64,000 nucleotides of DNA from CAZMGY01 sp964565945 [NCBI: uncultured bacterium] (lineage in GTDB: Bacteria > GCA-001730085). The stretch covers positions 124,001-188,000 of the forward strand of contig CAZMGY010000021.1 in NCBI GenBank assembly GCA_964565945.1, written 5' to 3'. A model generated the notes under the pieces. It was not told the origin of the DNA, did not search any database, and saw nothing but the letters and a program-made list of their open reading frames with translations. Shown here piece after piece: positions 10,020 to 19,123 of the stretch. The translations under genes were made by a program, and so were the position numbers. Each line of letters opens with the position of its first letter. Positions within the stretch are counted from its first letter, which is position 1.

Positions 10020-12092
10020 TTAAGAATGCTCAACCAAGGCACGATAAACATCTAAAGTTTGCTCAGCTGTTTTTTGCCAAGTAAAGGTTTTCGCCCACTT
10101 CATCCCTTTAAGAGACAAATCCTCCCTTTTTTCAGAATTATCCAAAAGCTCGCACATAAGTTTATGCAACGCCTCCACATCCTTTGGAGGAAACATCAAC
10201 GCACCCGGACCGACCACCTCTGGCAATGAAGAGGTGTTTGAGGTAATCACAGCCACCCCGCAAAGCATCGCTTCCAAAGGCGGCAAACCAAAGCCCTCAT
10301 ACAACGAAGGATAAATAAAGATACTGGCCCCATTGTACAAATGCAACAACTCCTCTTCCGTCACATAATCAGTGAAAAAAATCCTATCCTTCGCCTTCAC
10401 GTGAGCAGCTTCTTGAAAAATTTCATCATACAGCCAGCCTTTTCCTCCAACAATGACCAGTTGCAAATCTCTTTCGGGCTCTTTATCCAGCATGTGCACA
10501 AAAGCCATAATTAATGTTCGAATATTCTTTCTCGGTTCTAACACCCCCACGCTCAAAACATACTCTTTACAAATGCTAAACTTTGTGAGTGTGGGACGAA
10601 TCACCCGAACATCCTCTAATTTCCTATATATCGGATTAATACCTGGATAAATAACATGAATTTTTTCTTCGTCCACATTCAACAGACGCACGATGTCCTG
10701 TTTGGTGTTTTCGGAAATCGCAATAATCGCATCGGCACGCCGTGCCGACAAATGGACAAATAACTTCAAGTACAAGCGGTAACGTCGTACAAACATCTCG
10801 GGAAAAAGCAAGTACGCCATGTCATGAATCGTAATTATCATTTTCGCACTTTTCAAAACAGGTGAGACAAACGCAGGAAAATGAATCACGTCCACACCTT
10901 TCGTTAAGACCCGCCACGAGATCAAAACTTGCTCCTGCCATAACTGTCTCATCACACCGAACCAGCCCTTACTTTTCTTGGGCGATAGTGGGTAATCAAA
11001 GTATTCGAGTATATGACTGGTGTCTAACATTTTCAAACCTTCCACCAAGCCTTTGTTATATTCCCCAACACCGCCTTTGCTATTACTAATAGCCAAACAG
11101 TCCACCACAAAGCGCCGAGGAAAATCATGACTGTAATGAATCTTGTGCCAAATCAAAGACCCCACGCCCAATAGCATAGCTTTGATATGATACCACTGTC
11201 CAGCCAAGCCTTTAACTAAACAATAGGCTGGTGCATAAACCCCGAAAAAATAAAGGATAAAGAACCCTTTCTCCCACGCCGAGCCACAGTTAAAAACAAA
11301 CAAAAACCGATTCCGCGTTGACCAAAATAAAGCGTTGGCGTTTTTGTATCCTCCCGTAGCCTCTGAAACTTTATGCCACACCTTAGCTTGATGCACATAA
11401 CCGAGCTGATAGCCTTGTTTTTGGAGCTTATAACAGATATCTATATCCTCGTAATAGGCAAAATAACGTTTATCAAAAAGATCGACATGTTCAAAAATAT
11501 CTGTGCGCGCAAAAAAAGCACAGCCAGACACAAAATCAACCAACTCGTCACGATCATACTGCCCCTGGTCTTTTTGACCATAGCCAATAGCAAAACTACG
11601 CGAAAACCTTAATGAAGTTTTACCTCCTGCCGACTCAATGGTTTCGGGATGATAATAATTGAGAATTTTAGGCCCCACCACACCCAATTGAGGGTTGGCC
11701 TGCATCGCATTCAGGAAGTGATTCAAAATCTCGAGATCAACCACCGTATCATTATTAAGCAAGAAAATATAATCGGCATTTTGCTCCAAAGCGTAACGAA
11801 TCCCAATATTATTGCCTTCGACAAAGCCCAAATTAGACCCATTGCAAATCACCTTAACCTCAGGAAATTGGGCGTTCACCTGATCAACAACACCATCTGC
11901 TGAACCGTTATCAACAAGAAGCAGAGAAAAATTAGAATAATTAATGCCAAAAATAGAATTCAAGCACTCTAGAGTATTCTCCCCACCATTCCAGTTAAGA
12001 AGAACCACTTGAATGAAGGGGGGGCTTGTGAGTAACTTGTGACTTTCTATCAATCTGGCTTCACCTTTTTTTTCTGTAACACCTTGATTCAC
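10020..12092 (-). CDS. Two-domain glycosyltransferase: N-terminal GT2 fused to C-terminal GT4
   Basis: The 690-residue protein joins two complete glycosyltransferases. Residues about 25-300 form a GT-A-fold GT2 enzyme of the rhamnosyltransferase type: VVLLNWNGGENTLECLNS, the metal-binding FLLNNDTVVD, and YFAYYEDIDICYKLQKQGY. A hydrophobic stretch (about 275-300) suggests membrane association. Residues about 335-690 form a GT-B-fold GT4 enzyme: GGVGEYNKGLVEGL, VLSVGVLEPRKNIRTL, and YPSLYEGFGLPPLEAMLCG with the EX7E pair. The product probably adds two successive sugars to one surface glycan (inference). The GTG start lies 178 bases from the divergent rrf2 gene. Its composition resembles its neighbours. 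Confidence 0.87.
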   Translation of the reverse strand: MNQGVTEKKGEARLIESHKLLTSPPFIQVVLLNWNGGENTLECLNSIFGINYSNFSLLLVDNGSADGVVDQVNAQFPEVKVICNGSNLGFVEGNNIGIRYALEQNADYIFLLNNDTVVDLEILNHFLNAMQANPQLGVVGPKILNYYHPETIESAGGKTSLRFSRSFAIGYGQKDQGQYDRDELVDFVSGCAFFARTDIFEHVDLFDKRYFAYYEDIDICYKLQKQGYQLGYVHQAKVWHKVSEATGGYKNANALFWSTRNRFLFVFNCGSAWEKGFFILYFFGVYAPAYCLVKGLAGQWYHIKAMLLGVGSLIWHKIHYSHDFPRRFVVDCLAISNSKGGVGEYNKGLVEGLKMLDTSHILEYFDYPLSPKKSKGWFGVMRQLWQEQVLISWRVLTKGVDVIHFPAFVSPVLKSAKMIITIHDMAYLLFPEMFVRRYRLYLKLFVHLSARRADAIIAISENTKQDIVRLLNVDEEKIHVIYPGINPIYRKLEDVRVIRPTLTKFSICKEYVLSVGVLEPRKNIRTLIMAFVHMLDKEPERDLQLVIVGGKGWLYDEIFQEAAHVKAKDRIFFTDYVTEEELLHLYNGASIFIYPSLYEGFGLPPLEAMLCGVAVITSNTSSLPEVVGPGALMFPPKDVEALHKLMCELLDNSEKREDLSLKGMKWAKTFTWQKTAEQTLDVYRALVEHS

Positions 12093-12143
12093 AACAAATA
12101 ACGTCCTTTTTCATAGTAAACAAGTTTTTTTTTAACTTATTTA

Positions 12144-12172
12144 TTGAAATCTCTTCAGACCTCGTCTATACT
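12144..12172 (+). promoter_or_regulatory. Sigma70-type promoter for rrf2 and the suf cluster
   Basis: TTGAAA (12144-12149) and TATACT (12167-12172) are separated by exactly 17 bases, about 100 bases before the rrf2 start. This is one of the best promoter matches in the window. Confidence 0.7.
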
Positions 12173-12181
12173 ATGGCATAG
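12171..12181. promoter_or_regulatory. Palindrome overlapping the -10 box: candidate Rrf2 operator
   Basis: The 11-base palindrome CTATGGCATAG (CTATG, central G, CATAG) overlaps the end of the -10 box and the likely transcription start. A repressor bound there would block the promoter, which fits autoregulation by the downstream Rrf2-type Fe-S sensor. The assignment is inference from position. Confidence 0.4.
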
Positions 12182-12269
12182 AACAACAAGAACGCAAGTT
12201 TCTCCTAGGTGTCATGATGTCGCACCTGGCGAATTAAAATATCTTCGTAAACTTGTGCAAAGGAACCTT

Positions 12270-12692
12270 ATGTTTAAACTTAATAAAAAATTAGAGTACG
12301 CACTTATGGTTGTGCGCCATATGGCTCAACAGCCCAAGGGACAGCTTGTGTCCGCAAAAGATCTTAGCGAAACCTATCAGATCCCTTTCGACACAACATC
12401 ACGCGTGTTGCAAATTATGGCAACCCAAGAACTCTTGCAAGCCACTCAAGGACCTCATGGCGGTTACAACATCCGCAAAAACCTTGAGCAGGTCAGTTTT
12501 TTAGATTTATCCGAAATGATTTTAGGTCCGATTATAGTCGCCGACTGTATCCATTCGTCGACGGCATGCCAACTGGTTCAAAACTGTAATATTACCCATC
12601 TGATGTTAACGTTCAATCAAAAGGTTATGGATTTGTGCCACCGCATGTCTCTGGCAGAAATGCTCGACATTCAGCACAACCCTTTACCCTAA
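12270..12692 (+). CDS. Rrf2-family Fe-S cluster-sensing transcriptional regulator (IscR/SufR-like)
   Basis: The protein is a winged-helix Rrf2-family regulator of 140 residues. KLEYALMVVRHMA starts the family fold, and the recognition helix lies around IPFDTTSRVLQIM. Three cysteines near residues 92-106 (DCIHSSTACQLVQNC) match the [2Fe-2S] ligand pattern of IscR-like proteins. I chose the ATG at 12270 because AAAGGA precedes it and the family begins there; the frame is open back to 12144 but that region holds the promoter. It heads the suf cluster, so it probably represses or tunes Fe-S assembly in response to cluster supply. Confidence 0.9.
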   Translation: MFKLNKKLEYALMVVRHMAQQPKGQLVSAKDLSETYQIPFDTTSRVLQIMATQELLQATQGPHGGYNIRKNLEQVSFLDLSEMILGPIIVADCIHSSTACQLVQNCNITHLMLTFNQKVMDLCHRMSLAEMLDIQHNPLP

Positions 12693-12711
12693 GAATAAAT
12701 GAGATTTAGAT

Positions 12712-14145
12712 ATGGAGCCTCTAGAAAAAAAACTTAAAGAAGATTACAAATACGGTTTTTACACTGATATCGATGCCGATCAAGCCCCCAAAGGCCTCAA
12801 TCCCGACATCATTCGGTTTATTTCGGCTAAAAAAGAAGAGCCTGCCTTTATGCTCGACTTTCGCTTAAAAGCCTATGAACAATGGTTAAAAATGGCCGAG
12901 CCTCACTGGGCCGACGTGAACTATCCCCCGATTGACTATCAAGACATTTGTTATTATTCGGCTCCCAAACAGCAAAAGAAACTGAAAAGCCTCTATGAAG
13001 TCGACGAAAAACTTTTGCAAACATTCGAAAAGTTAGGTATTCCTCTAAGTGAACAAAAACGCCTAGCTGGAGTGGCGATTGATGCCGTTTTCGATAGTGT
13101 GTCCGTGGGAACAACCCATCAAGACATTTTAGAAAAAGAAGGGGTCATCTTTTGCTCGATTTCGGAAGCACTTCACAATCACCCCGAATTGGTCGAAAAA
13201 TACTTAGGCACCGTTGTTCCAACCACCGATAACTTTTACGCCGCACTCAATTCGGCGGTCTTCACCGATGGATCGTTCTGCTATATCCCAAAGGGTGTTC
13301 GTTGTCCCTTAGACTTATCGACCTACTTTCGGATCAATGCCGCTGAGACAGGCCAGTTTGAGCGCACCCTAATCATTGCCGAAGACCATAGCTACGTCAA
13401 TTACATCGAAGGCTGTACCGCACCCATGCGCGATGAAAAACAACTTCATGCCGCCATTGTCGAGTTAGTGGCCTATGATCATGCCGAAATCAAATACTCC
13501 ACCGTACAAAACTGGTATGCCGGTGATAAAGAAGGCAAAGGTGGCATATACAATTTTGTGACCAAACGCGGCAAATGTGCCGGAGAAGCTTCCAAAATTT
13601 CATGGACACAAGTTGAAGCAGGAGCCTCCATTACTTGGAAATACCCTAGCTGCATTTTGCAAGGAGATCATTCGGTCGGAGAGTTTTATTCGGTGGCTTT
13701 AACCAATAACAAAATGCAAGCCGACACCGGAACCAAAATGATTCACCTGGGAAAAAACACCAAAAGCACAATTATCTCCAAAGGCATTTCCGCAGACCAC
13801 TCATCGAATAGCTATCGTGGTTTGGTCAAAATAGCTCCATCAGCCCAAGGAGCACGCAATTTTTCGCAGTGTGATTCTTTATTAGTCGGAGATCAGTGCC
13901 GTGCAAACACGTTCCCTTATATCGAAATCAAAAACGAAACCGCTCAGATCGAACACGAAGCGTCTACGTCTAAACTCAGCGATGATCAACTCTTTTATTT
14001 GCAATCGCGTGGCTTAGAAACCGAAGAGGCTCTTTCACTCTTGGTGAATGGTTTCTGTAAAGACGTTTTCAAGGAACTCCCCCTGGAGTTTTCGGTGGAA
14101 GCGGTTAGGTTGTTAGAAATGAAATTAGAAGGATCGGTTGGATAG
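12712..14145 (+). CDS. sufB: Fe-S cluster assembly scaffold SufB
   Basis: SufB forms the SufBC2D scaffold on which Fe-S clusters are built. The 477-residue protein has normal length and the family core, including the [11 protein letters not shown] region, [11 protein letters not shown] near residue 190, and C-terminal [16 protein letters not shown]. The region [23 protein letters not shown] is the SufB/SufD hallmark. It follows the rrf2 regulator by 19 bases and leads sufCDSU-nfu. No strong ribosome site is seen before its ATG. Confidence 0.96.
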   Translation: MEPLEKKLKEDYKYGFYTDIDADQAPKGLNPDIIRFISAKKEEPAFMLDFRLKAYEQWLKMAEPHWADVNYPPIDYQDICYYSAPKQQKKLKSLYEVDEKLLQTFEKLGIPLSEQKRLAGVAIDAVFDSVSVGTTHQDILEKEGVIFCSISEALHNHPELVEKYLGTVVPTTDNFYAALNSAVFTDGSFCYIPKGVRCPLDLSTYFRINAAETGQFERTLIIAEDHSYVNYIEGCTAPMRDEKQLHAAIVELVAYDHAEIKYSTVQNWYAGDKEGKGGIYNFVTKRGKCAGEASKISWTQVEAGASITWKYPSCILQGDHSVGEFYSVALTNNKMQADTGTKMIHLGKNTKSTIISKGISADHSSNSYRGLVKIAPSAQGARNFSQCDSLLVGDQCRANTFPYIEIKNETAQIEHEASTSKLSDDQLFYLQSRGLETEEALSLLVNGFCKDVFKELPLEFSVEAVRLLEMKLEGSVG

Positions 14146-14174
14146 ACTTTGATTAAAGTGTAAATCTGACGATC

Positions 14175-14191
14175 GAGTCGCGGAACGACTC
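14175..14191 (+). promoter_or_regulatory. Intercistronic stem-loop between sufB and sufC
   Basis: GAGTCG and CGACTC form a perfect six-pair stem around a five-base loop, in the 77-base gap between sufB and sufC. No T-run follows, so it is not a terminator. It could stabilise or process the mRNA. Confidence 0.4.
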
Positions 14192-14222
14192 AACTTAAAA
14201 TAACCAACATAGGAATAAACTA

Positions 14223-14987
14223 ATGTTAACGATTAAAGATTTGCACGCTAAAGTCAGCAATGAAGACAAAGATATTCTCAAAGGAGTAGACCTTAAGGTT
14301 AACGCAGGAGAAGTGCACGCTATTATGGGCCCCAATGGTGCAGGTAAAAGCACCTTGTCCAAAATTTTAGCTGGTCATCCCGACTACGAAGTCACGGCTG
14401 GATCAATTGATTACGAAGTGAATATGAAAAACAAAAACCTGCTCGAACTGGAAACCCATGAACGCGCCCATGCTGGCCTTTTTTTGGCGTTCCAATACCC
14501 CATCGAGATTCCAGGCGTCAATAACCTTACTTTTTTGCAAGCCGCTTACAATGCTGTTGGCACGGCGAACGGATTGGAAAGAATGGATATGCTTGACTTC
14601 CAAGACTTTGCCCAAAGCAAAATGAATGAACTCAAAATGGACCCCAGCTTTTTAAATCGCCCCGTTAATGTTGACTTTTCTGGAGGCGAAAAAAAACGTA
14701 ACGAAATTGTGCAGATGGCCATTCTTAATCCTCGTCTAGCTATTTTAGATGAAACCGATTCGGGCCTCGATGTGGATTCCTTAAAAATCGTTTCCAATGG
14801 TGTTAACCAATTGCGCAGAAAGCACAACGCCATTATTTTAATCACACACTATCAACGGCTACTCAATCATATTCAACCTGATTTTGTTCACATTCTCAGT
14901 GATGGAAAAATCATCGAAAGTGGCACCAAGGAGCTAGCACTCGAGATTGAAGAACAAGGATACGATTGGTTGGAGACAGACGCATGA
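14223..14987 (+). CDS. sufC: Fe-S assembly ATPase SufC
   Basis: SufC is the ABC-type ATPase of the SufBC2D scaffold. The 254-residue protein has Walker A GPNGAGKSTLSK near residue 38, a signature motif FSGGEKKRNEI near 155, Walker B LAILDETDSGLD near 175, and the H-loop in LITHYQRLL. It has the SufC-specific extended ALLFLAFQYP-like segment (GLFLAFQYPIEIPGV). Its stop overlaps the sufD start (ATGA), indicating coupled translation. Confidence 0.96.
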   Translation: MLTIKDLHAKVSNEDKDILKGVDLKVNAGEVHAIMGPNGAGKSTLSKILAGHPDYEVTAGSIDYEVNMKNKNLLELETHERAHAGLFLAFQYPIEIPGVNNLTFLQAAYNAVGTANGLERMDMLDFQDFAQSKMNELKMDPSFLNRPVNVDFSGGEKKRNEIVQMAILNPRLAILDETDSGLDVDSLKIVSNGVNQLRRKHNAIILITHYQRLLNHIQPDFVHILSDGKIIESGTKELALEIEEQGYDWLETDA

Positions 14988-16207
14988 GCCTTTTTTCTTC
15001 TATTTCACCCCTAATTGATCTCTCCCGCTTGAGTGCTCCGCAACAAAAAAAATTGCACGCCACCTTGTCTAAGGAATGGCCTAGCTCTAAATCGGAATTT
15101 TGGCACTATGCTCCTTTAAGGGACCTCAACAAGCTTTCGTTGATTCAAGCTCTATCACAACCATCACTTACTCTAGAGGATTATGCCCAACAAGCGTTGT
15201 GTTTTGTGTTTGTTAATGGACAACTGCAACAAGAACCTCAGTCTCTCCCTGAAGGAGTGACCTTAAGCGACCAAGAACCCTTATCGCAACACTCGTACAA
15301 AGATCAACCTTTTGCCAAGATTAGCACCTTGTCGCATCCTAAAATATGGACCATTTCCATTGCCGACAATGTTGTTCTCACAAACCCAATTCGATTTATC
15401 CATCTTCTTAGCAATGCACAATTAGAGACAGCATGGTCGCAAACGGCCCTTCAAGTCAGCCAGGGAAAACATAGCCAAGCAATCATTGAAGAAGAGTTTT
15501 CTTCTCTCGATAATCATGCTTACTTTTTGAATCATAGCCAACATTTCACCCTGCAAACCTCGAGCCAGCTGACCTATTTACGCCATCAAAAGCTCAACAC
15601 CCAATCGTATTTGCTAAGCTTTTCCGACATGGATCTTGCTCGAGACAGCCAGGGCTTTTCTTATATTCAAAACACAGGCGCGCGCTATTCGCGCCATACA
15701 CTCGAGGTTAACCTCAATCAAGAAAACGCTCACATGAAAGCACTCGGCAACTACGCTCTCACTGGTCAACAACATTGTGAAAACTACACCCAAATCAATC
15801 ATGTGGCAGGACACACCGAAAGCGAACAAACATATAAGGGGATTTTGGCCGATAGCTCAACAGCAACATTCCATGGTGGAGTGCATGTCTACCCCAATGC
15901 CCGTTTAAGTTCGTCCAAACAGCTTAACCAAAATATTCTTTTGAGCTCTAAAGCTTTGGTGAACACTAAACCTCAACTCGAAATCGATAACGACGATGTC
16001 CAGTGTACGCATGGCGCCACCATTGGTCAGTTGAATCCCGAAGAATACTTTTATCTAGAAAGCCGAGGTATTCCTCCTCAACAAGCTCAACATATGCTTT
16101 TTAAAGGATTCGTCTTTGATTTATTGGAACAAACCTCTCTAAGCCAAGACAAACAACAGCAATGGCTTAAAGCTTTACTACAACCCTTCGAGAGCCTGCC
16201 CTTATGA
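14984..16207 (+). CDS. sufD: Fe-S cluster assembly protein SufD
   Basis: SufD is the paralogue of SufB that completes the SufBC2D scaffold. The protein has 407 residues from the ATG that overlaps the sufC stop; an upstream start at 14966 would lie inside sufC and is less likely. The conserved C-terminal core ATIGQLNPEEYFYLESRGI resembles the SufB hallmark but the N-terminal half is divergent, as is normal. It overlaps sufS by four bases. Confidence 0.93.
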   Translation: MSLFSSISPLIDLSRLSAPQQKKLHATLSKEWPSSKSEFWHYAPLRDLNKLSLIQALSQPSLTLEDYAQQALCFVFVNGQLQQEPQSLPEGVTLSDQEPLSQHSYKDQPFAKISTLSHPKIWTISIADNVVLTNPIRFIHLLSNAQLETAWSQTALQVSQGKHSQAIIEEEFSSLDNHAYFLNHSQHFTLQTSSQLTYLRHQKLNTQSYLLSFSDMDLARDSQGFSYIQNTGARYSRHTLEVNLNQENAHMKALGNYALTGQQHCENYTQINHVAGHTESEQTYKGILADSSTATFHGGVHVYPNARLSSSKQLNQNILLSSKALVNTKPQLEIDNDDVQCTHGATIGQLNPEEYFYLESRGIPPQQAQHMLFKGFVFDLLEQTSLSQDKQQQWLKALLQPFESLPL

Positions 16208-17439
16208 GTTCGCCAAATTTTGATGTTCACACCTTAAGAGACGACTTTCCTATTTTGTTACGTAATATTCACGGCAATAAACCTTTGGTGTACTTAGATA
16301 ACGCCGCCACAACACTTAAGCCCAAACAAGTTGTCGATCATATTGCGCGTCATTATCTTATGGAAAGCTCCAACATTCATCGTGGAGTCCATTACTTAAG
16401 TGAACAGGCCACCGTTGCTTTTGAGTGCACCCGCACCAAAACACGCGCATTCATCAATGCCTCCAAAAATCAGGAAATCATTTTCACCAAAGGCACCACC
16501 GACAGCATTAACATGGTGGTTCAAAGCTATGGACGCGCTTTTTTAAAAACCAGCGATGAGATCTTGATCAGTCACATGGAACACCACTCCAACATTGTTC
16601 CGTGGCAAATGCTCTGCGAAGAAAAAGGCTGTGTGCTCAAGGTAATTCCTATCACCGACGAAGGCGAACTTGATATGAACGCGTTTGAGCAACTGCTCAC
16701 CGACAAAGTTAAATTTTTATCGATCGTACATACCTCCAACTCCTTAGGAACCATCAACCCAGTGAAAGAGATGATTCAAAAAGCTCATCAGTTTCATATT
16801 CCCGTCTTGGTCGATGGTGCTCAAGTTGTTAATCATAGTCCCATAGACGTTCAAGATTTGGATTGTGATTTTTTTGTTTTTTCGGGCCACAAAATGTTTG
16901 GCCCCACTGGCGTCGGCGTGCTTTATGGCAAAGAACACCTTTTGCAAGAAATGCCTCCCGTTCAAGGAGGAGGAAACATGATCTTAAGTGTATCTTTCGA
17001 CAAAACCTTTTACAACGAATTGCCTTATAAGTTTGAAGCAGGCACACCCCACATTGCTGGAGTTATTGGCTTAGGCAAAGCCCTTGACTATCTTGGTAAA
17101 ATAGACTTAAAGCACATTGAAACACATAAGAACGATCTATGTCAATATGGCATGAAGACTCTCGGCAACATTAAAGGCCTACGTTTGATTGGAACCGCCA
17201 AACACAAAGCCCCTGTTTTATCGTTTGTCCTCGAAGGTATTCATCCCCATGATATTGGTACCTTAATCGACGAGCATGGTGTTGCCATTCGCACTGGACA
17301 CCACTGCACCGAACCTGTGATGAAACGTTATGGGGTAGTCGCCACAGCAAGAGCCTCCTTAGCCATGTACAATACCAGGAAAGATATTGATGCCTTGGTA
17401 CATGCGATTCATGCTGTACAAAAAGTTTTTCAAGTTTAG
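16204..17439 (+). CDS. sufS: Cysteine desulfurase SufS
   Basis: SufS is a PLP enzyme that releases sulfur from cysteine as a persulfide for cluster assembly. The 411-residue protein has the class-V aminotransferase fold. YLDNAATTLKP lies near residue 33, the PLP-lysine motif FSGHKMFGPTGVG near 230, and the active-site cysteine in RTGHHCTEPVMKR near 365, typical of group II (SufS) desulfurases. The partner is expected to be SufU, encoded next. Confidence 0.96.
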   Translation: MSSPNFDVHTLRDDFPILLRNIHGNKPLVYLDNAATTLKPKQVVDHIARHYLMESSNIHRGVHYLSEQATVAFECTRTKTRAFINASKNQEIIFTKGTTDSINMVVQSYGRAFLKTSDEILISHMEHHSNIVPWQMLCEEKGCVLKVIPITDEGELDMNAFEQLLTDKVKFLSIVHTSNSLGTINPVKEMIQKAHQFHIPVLVDGAQVVNHSPIDVQDLDCDFFVFSGHKMFGPTGVGVLYGKEHLLQEMPPVQGGGNMILSVSFDKTFYNELPYKFEAGTPHIAGVIGLGKALDYLGKIDLKHIETHKNDLCQYGMKTLGNIKGLRLIGTAKHKAPVLSFVLEGIHPHDIGTLIDEHGVAIRTGHHCTEPVMKRYGVVATARASLAMYNTRKDIDALVHAIHAVQKVFQV

Positions 17440-17460
17440 AACAAAGTAAAGGAGTTTTAT

Positions 17461-17919
17461 GTGAGTCAAAGTCAGCGTGATGAATTATATCAACAAGTGA
17501 TCTTAGAACATAATCGAAAGCCCAAAAACTTTCATAAGCTCAATCCCTACACCAATTATGCCGAAGGGTTCAACCCTTTGTGTGGCGACCACTTCCATGT
17601 TTATCTCAACATTAATGATGACGGTATGATTGAAGAGATTAGCTTCGAAGGCGAAGGTTGTGCCATTTCCAAATCATCCTCATCCATGATGACAACCTTT
17701 CTAACAGGTAAGCATATCGACGAAGTAAAACCCCTTCTAGAGGAGTTTCAACAGCTGATCACGGGTAAACTTAATCCCGAAATTGACGAACATCACCTTG
17801 GCAAGCTAGCTATTTTTTCGGGCGTCCAAAAATACCCTTCACGCGTAAAATGCGCCATTCTCTCTTGGCATGCGATCAAAGGAGCTTTGGACAATCAACA
17901 ACTAATCAACACCGAATAA
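17461..17919 (+). CDS. sufU: SufU-type sulfur acceptor/scaffold protein
   Basis: SufU accepts sulfur from SufS through a zinc site and is found with SufBCDS where SufE is missing. The 152-residue protein shows the family ligands C41 and D43 (NPLCGDH), a cysteine in GEGCAIS about residue 66, and one in RVKCAILSW about residue 132. The GTG start at 17461 is preceded by AAAGGAG at a 6-base distance; an ATG two bases earlier is out of frame and immediately meets a stop. Confidence 0.93.
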   Translation: MSQSQRDELYQQVILEHNRKPKNFHKLNPYTNYAEGFNPLCGDHFHVYLNINDDGMIEEISFEGEGCAISKSSSSMMTTFLTGKHIDEVKPLLEEFQQLITGKLNPEIDEHHLGKLAIFSGVQKYPSRVKCAILSWHAIKGALDNQQLINTE

Positions 17920-17946
17920 GTTGAACGATAAAGAAAGGCGCACACA

Positions 17947-18498
17947 ATGAACCACCAACTCATAATTCAACCCACACCCAATCCCAATGCATTTAAGTTT
18001 ATTATTGATATTGATGTGATCAACGATGGAAAAATCACATACAAATCAATCGACGATTGTGAACACAACCCTATGGCACATGCGATTTTTATGTTAGGCT
18101 CGGTAACCGATGCGCACTTTTTTGAAAATGTAATCACCATCACAAAAACCGAGGAACACCCTTGGGCTGTCATGGAAGAAGCCATCAAAGCCACTATTTT
18201 GCAACACATCGATCGGCATGATCCTAACTTTATTCAGAAGAATTCAATCCAAAAGCCCAAACGCGAACTTTCTCCCGAGTTGCAAAAAATCGACGCTATT
18301 TTGGAAAAAGCGATTCGCCCCAGTTTACGCATGGACGGAGGCGACTTAACTATCCTCAACTTCGAAGGCAAAGTTTTAAGTATTCACTATGAAGGTGCTT
18401 GCGGAAGTTGTCCTAGTTCTCAGTGGGGCACATTGCAAGCCATTCAAAATGTTTTGCGAAGTGAGTACGACGAAGAGATTGAAGTGGTCGATCTTTAA
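17947..18498 (+). CDS. Nfu-type Fe-S carrier protein (Nfu N-domain plus NifU C-domain)
   Basis: The 183-residue protein combines an N-terminal Nfu domain (PTPNPNAFKFII at residue 8) with a C-terminal NifU-like domain (from about residue 105). The latter carries the cluster-binding CxxC in GACGSCPSS near residue 152. Such proteins transfer assembled clusters to client enzymes. In this window aconitase, SdhB and MutY would be natural clients. It ends the suf cluster, 27 bases after sufU. Confidence 0.92.
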   Translation: MNHQLIIQPTPNPNAFKFIIDIDVINDGKITYKSIDDCEHNPMAHAIFMLGSVTDAHFFENVITITKTEEHPWAVMEEAIKATILQHIDRHDPNFIQKNSIQKPKRELSPELQKIDAILEKAIRPSLRMDGGDLTILNFEGKVLSIHYEGACGSCPSSQWGTLQAIQNVLRSEYDEEIEVVDL

Positions 18499-18562
18499 AA
18501 TTTAGGCGTTTTCTTGATAATTTCAATCATTAGCTGTCTAGGTAAGATCACAGGATACATAA

Positions 18563-18733
18563 AGTTCTTACGACGTTGCTTTTATAACGATACTAAGACA
18601 CCCAGAACTTGACCATTCCAAACTGCCCTTTTACAGTGGGAAAGTTGAAGTTGAATTCGATAAAGAAGGACGCTTAAACCGCTTAATCTGGCAACTTGAC
18701 GTTTTTGGTAAAGCCACTTATCATGGTATCATT
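18563..18733 (+). pseudogene. Coding-like fragment joined in frame to the front of queF
   Basis: These 57 codons follow a TAA and run without a stop straight into the queF ATG. The translation looks like real protein (for example SGKVEVEFDKEGRLNRLIW) but has no ATG, GTG or TTG start in frame. I do not recognise the family. It is probably the tail of a lost gene fused to queF by deletion. It occupies most of the gap between nfu and queF. Confidence 0.4.
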
Positions 18734-19123
18734 ATGAAAATTTCATCATACGAAGGTCACCAAGACCACATACGTAGTTTAAAAACGCCCGCGATCGAGG
18801 TTTGGATCAATCAATACAGTGATCGTGACTACACCATTTCTCTCGAAGTGCCCGAGTTCACTTGCATTTGTCCCCAAACAGGTTTGCCTGATTTTGCTAT
18901 TTTGTATTTGAATTATGTACCTCAAGAAACATGTTTAGAACTCAAGTCCTTCAAAATATACATCAATTTCTATCGTGATATTGGGATTTTTCACGAACAT
19001 TTGGTCAATAAAATTTTGGATGACATTGTCGTCGCCTGCCAACCTAAGTCGGCCATGCTTCGCGCCAAAATGAACCCTCGTGGTGGCATCACCACTATCG
19101 TGGAAGCTACTTATTCCATTTAG
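18734..19123 (+). CDS. queF: NADPH-dependent 7-cyano-7-deazaguanine reductase (type I QueF)
   Basis: QueF reduces preQ0 to preQ1 in queuosine synthesis for tRNA. The 129-residue protein is of type I (unimodular) length. It has the nucleophile-cysteine region PEFTCICPQTGLPDFA (about residue 38), the QueF motif LKSFKIYINFYRDIG (about 73), then FHEHLVNKILDD and MNPRGGITTIVEA. No ribosome site is visible before the ATG because an unexplained open frame runs into it. The end overlaps the convergent TPR gene by four bases. No other que genes are seen nearby. Confidence 0.92.
   Translation: MKISSYEGHQDHIRSLKTPAIEVWINQYSDRDYTISLEVPEFTCICPQTGLPDFAILYLNYVPQETCLELKSFKIYINFYRDIGIFHEHLVNKILDDIVVACQPKSAMLRAKMNPRGGITTIVEATYSI

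Noticed and set aside
18499-18733. A preQ1 riboswitch before queF
   Set aside because: No preQ1 aptamer pattern was seen, and the last 171 bases read as protein-coding sequence in frame with queF.
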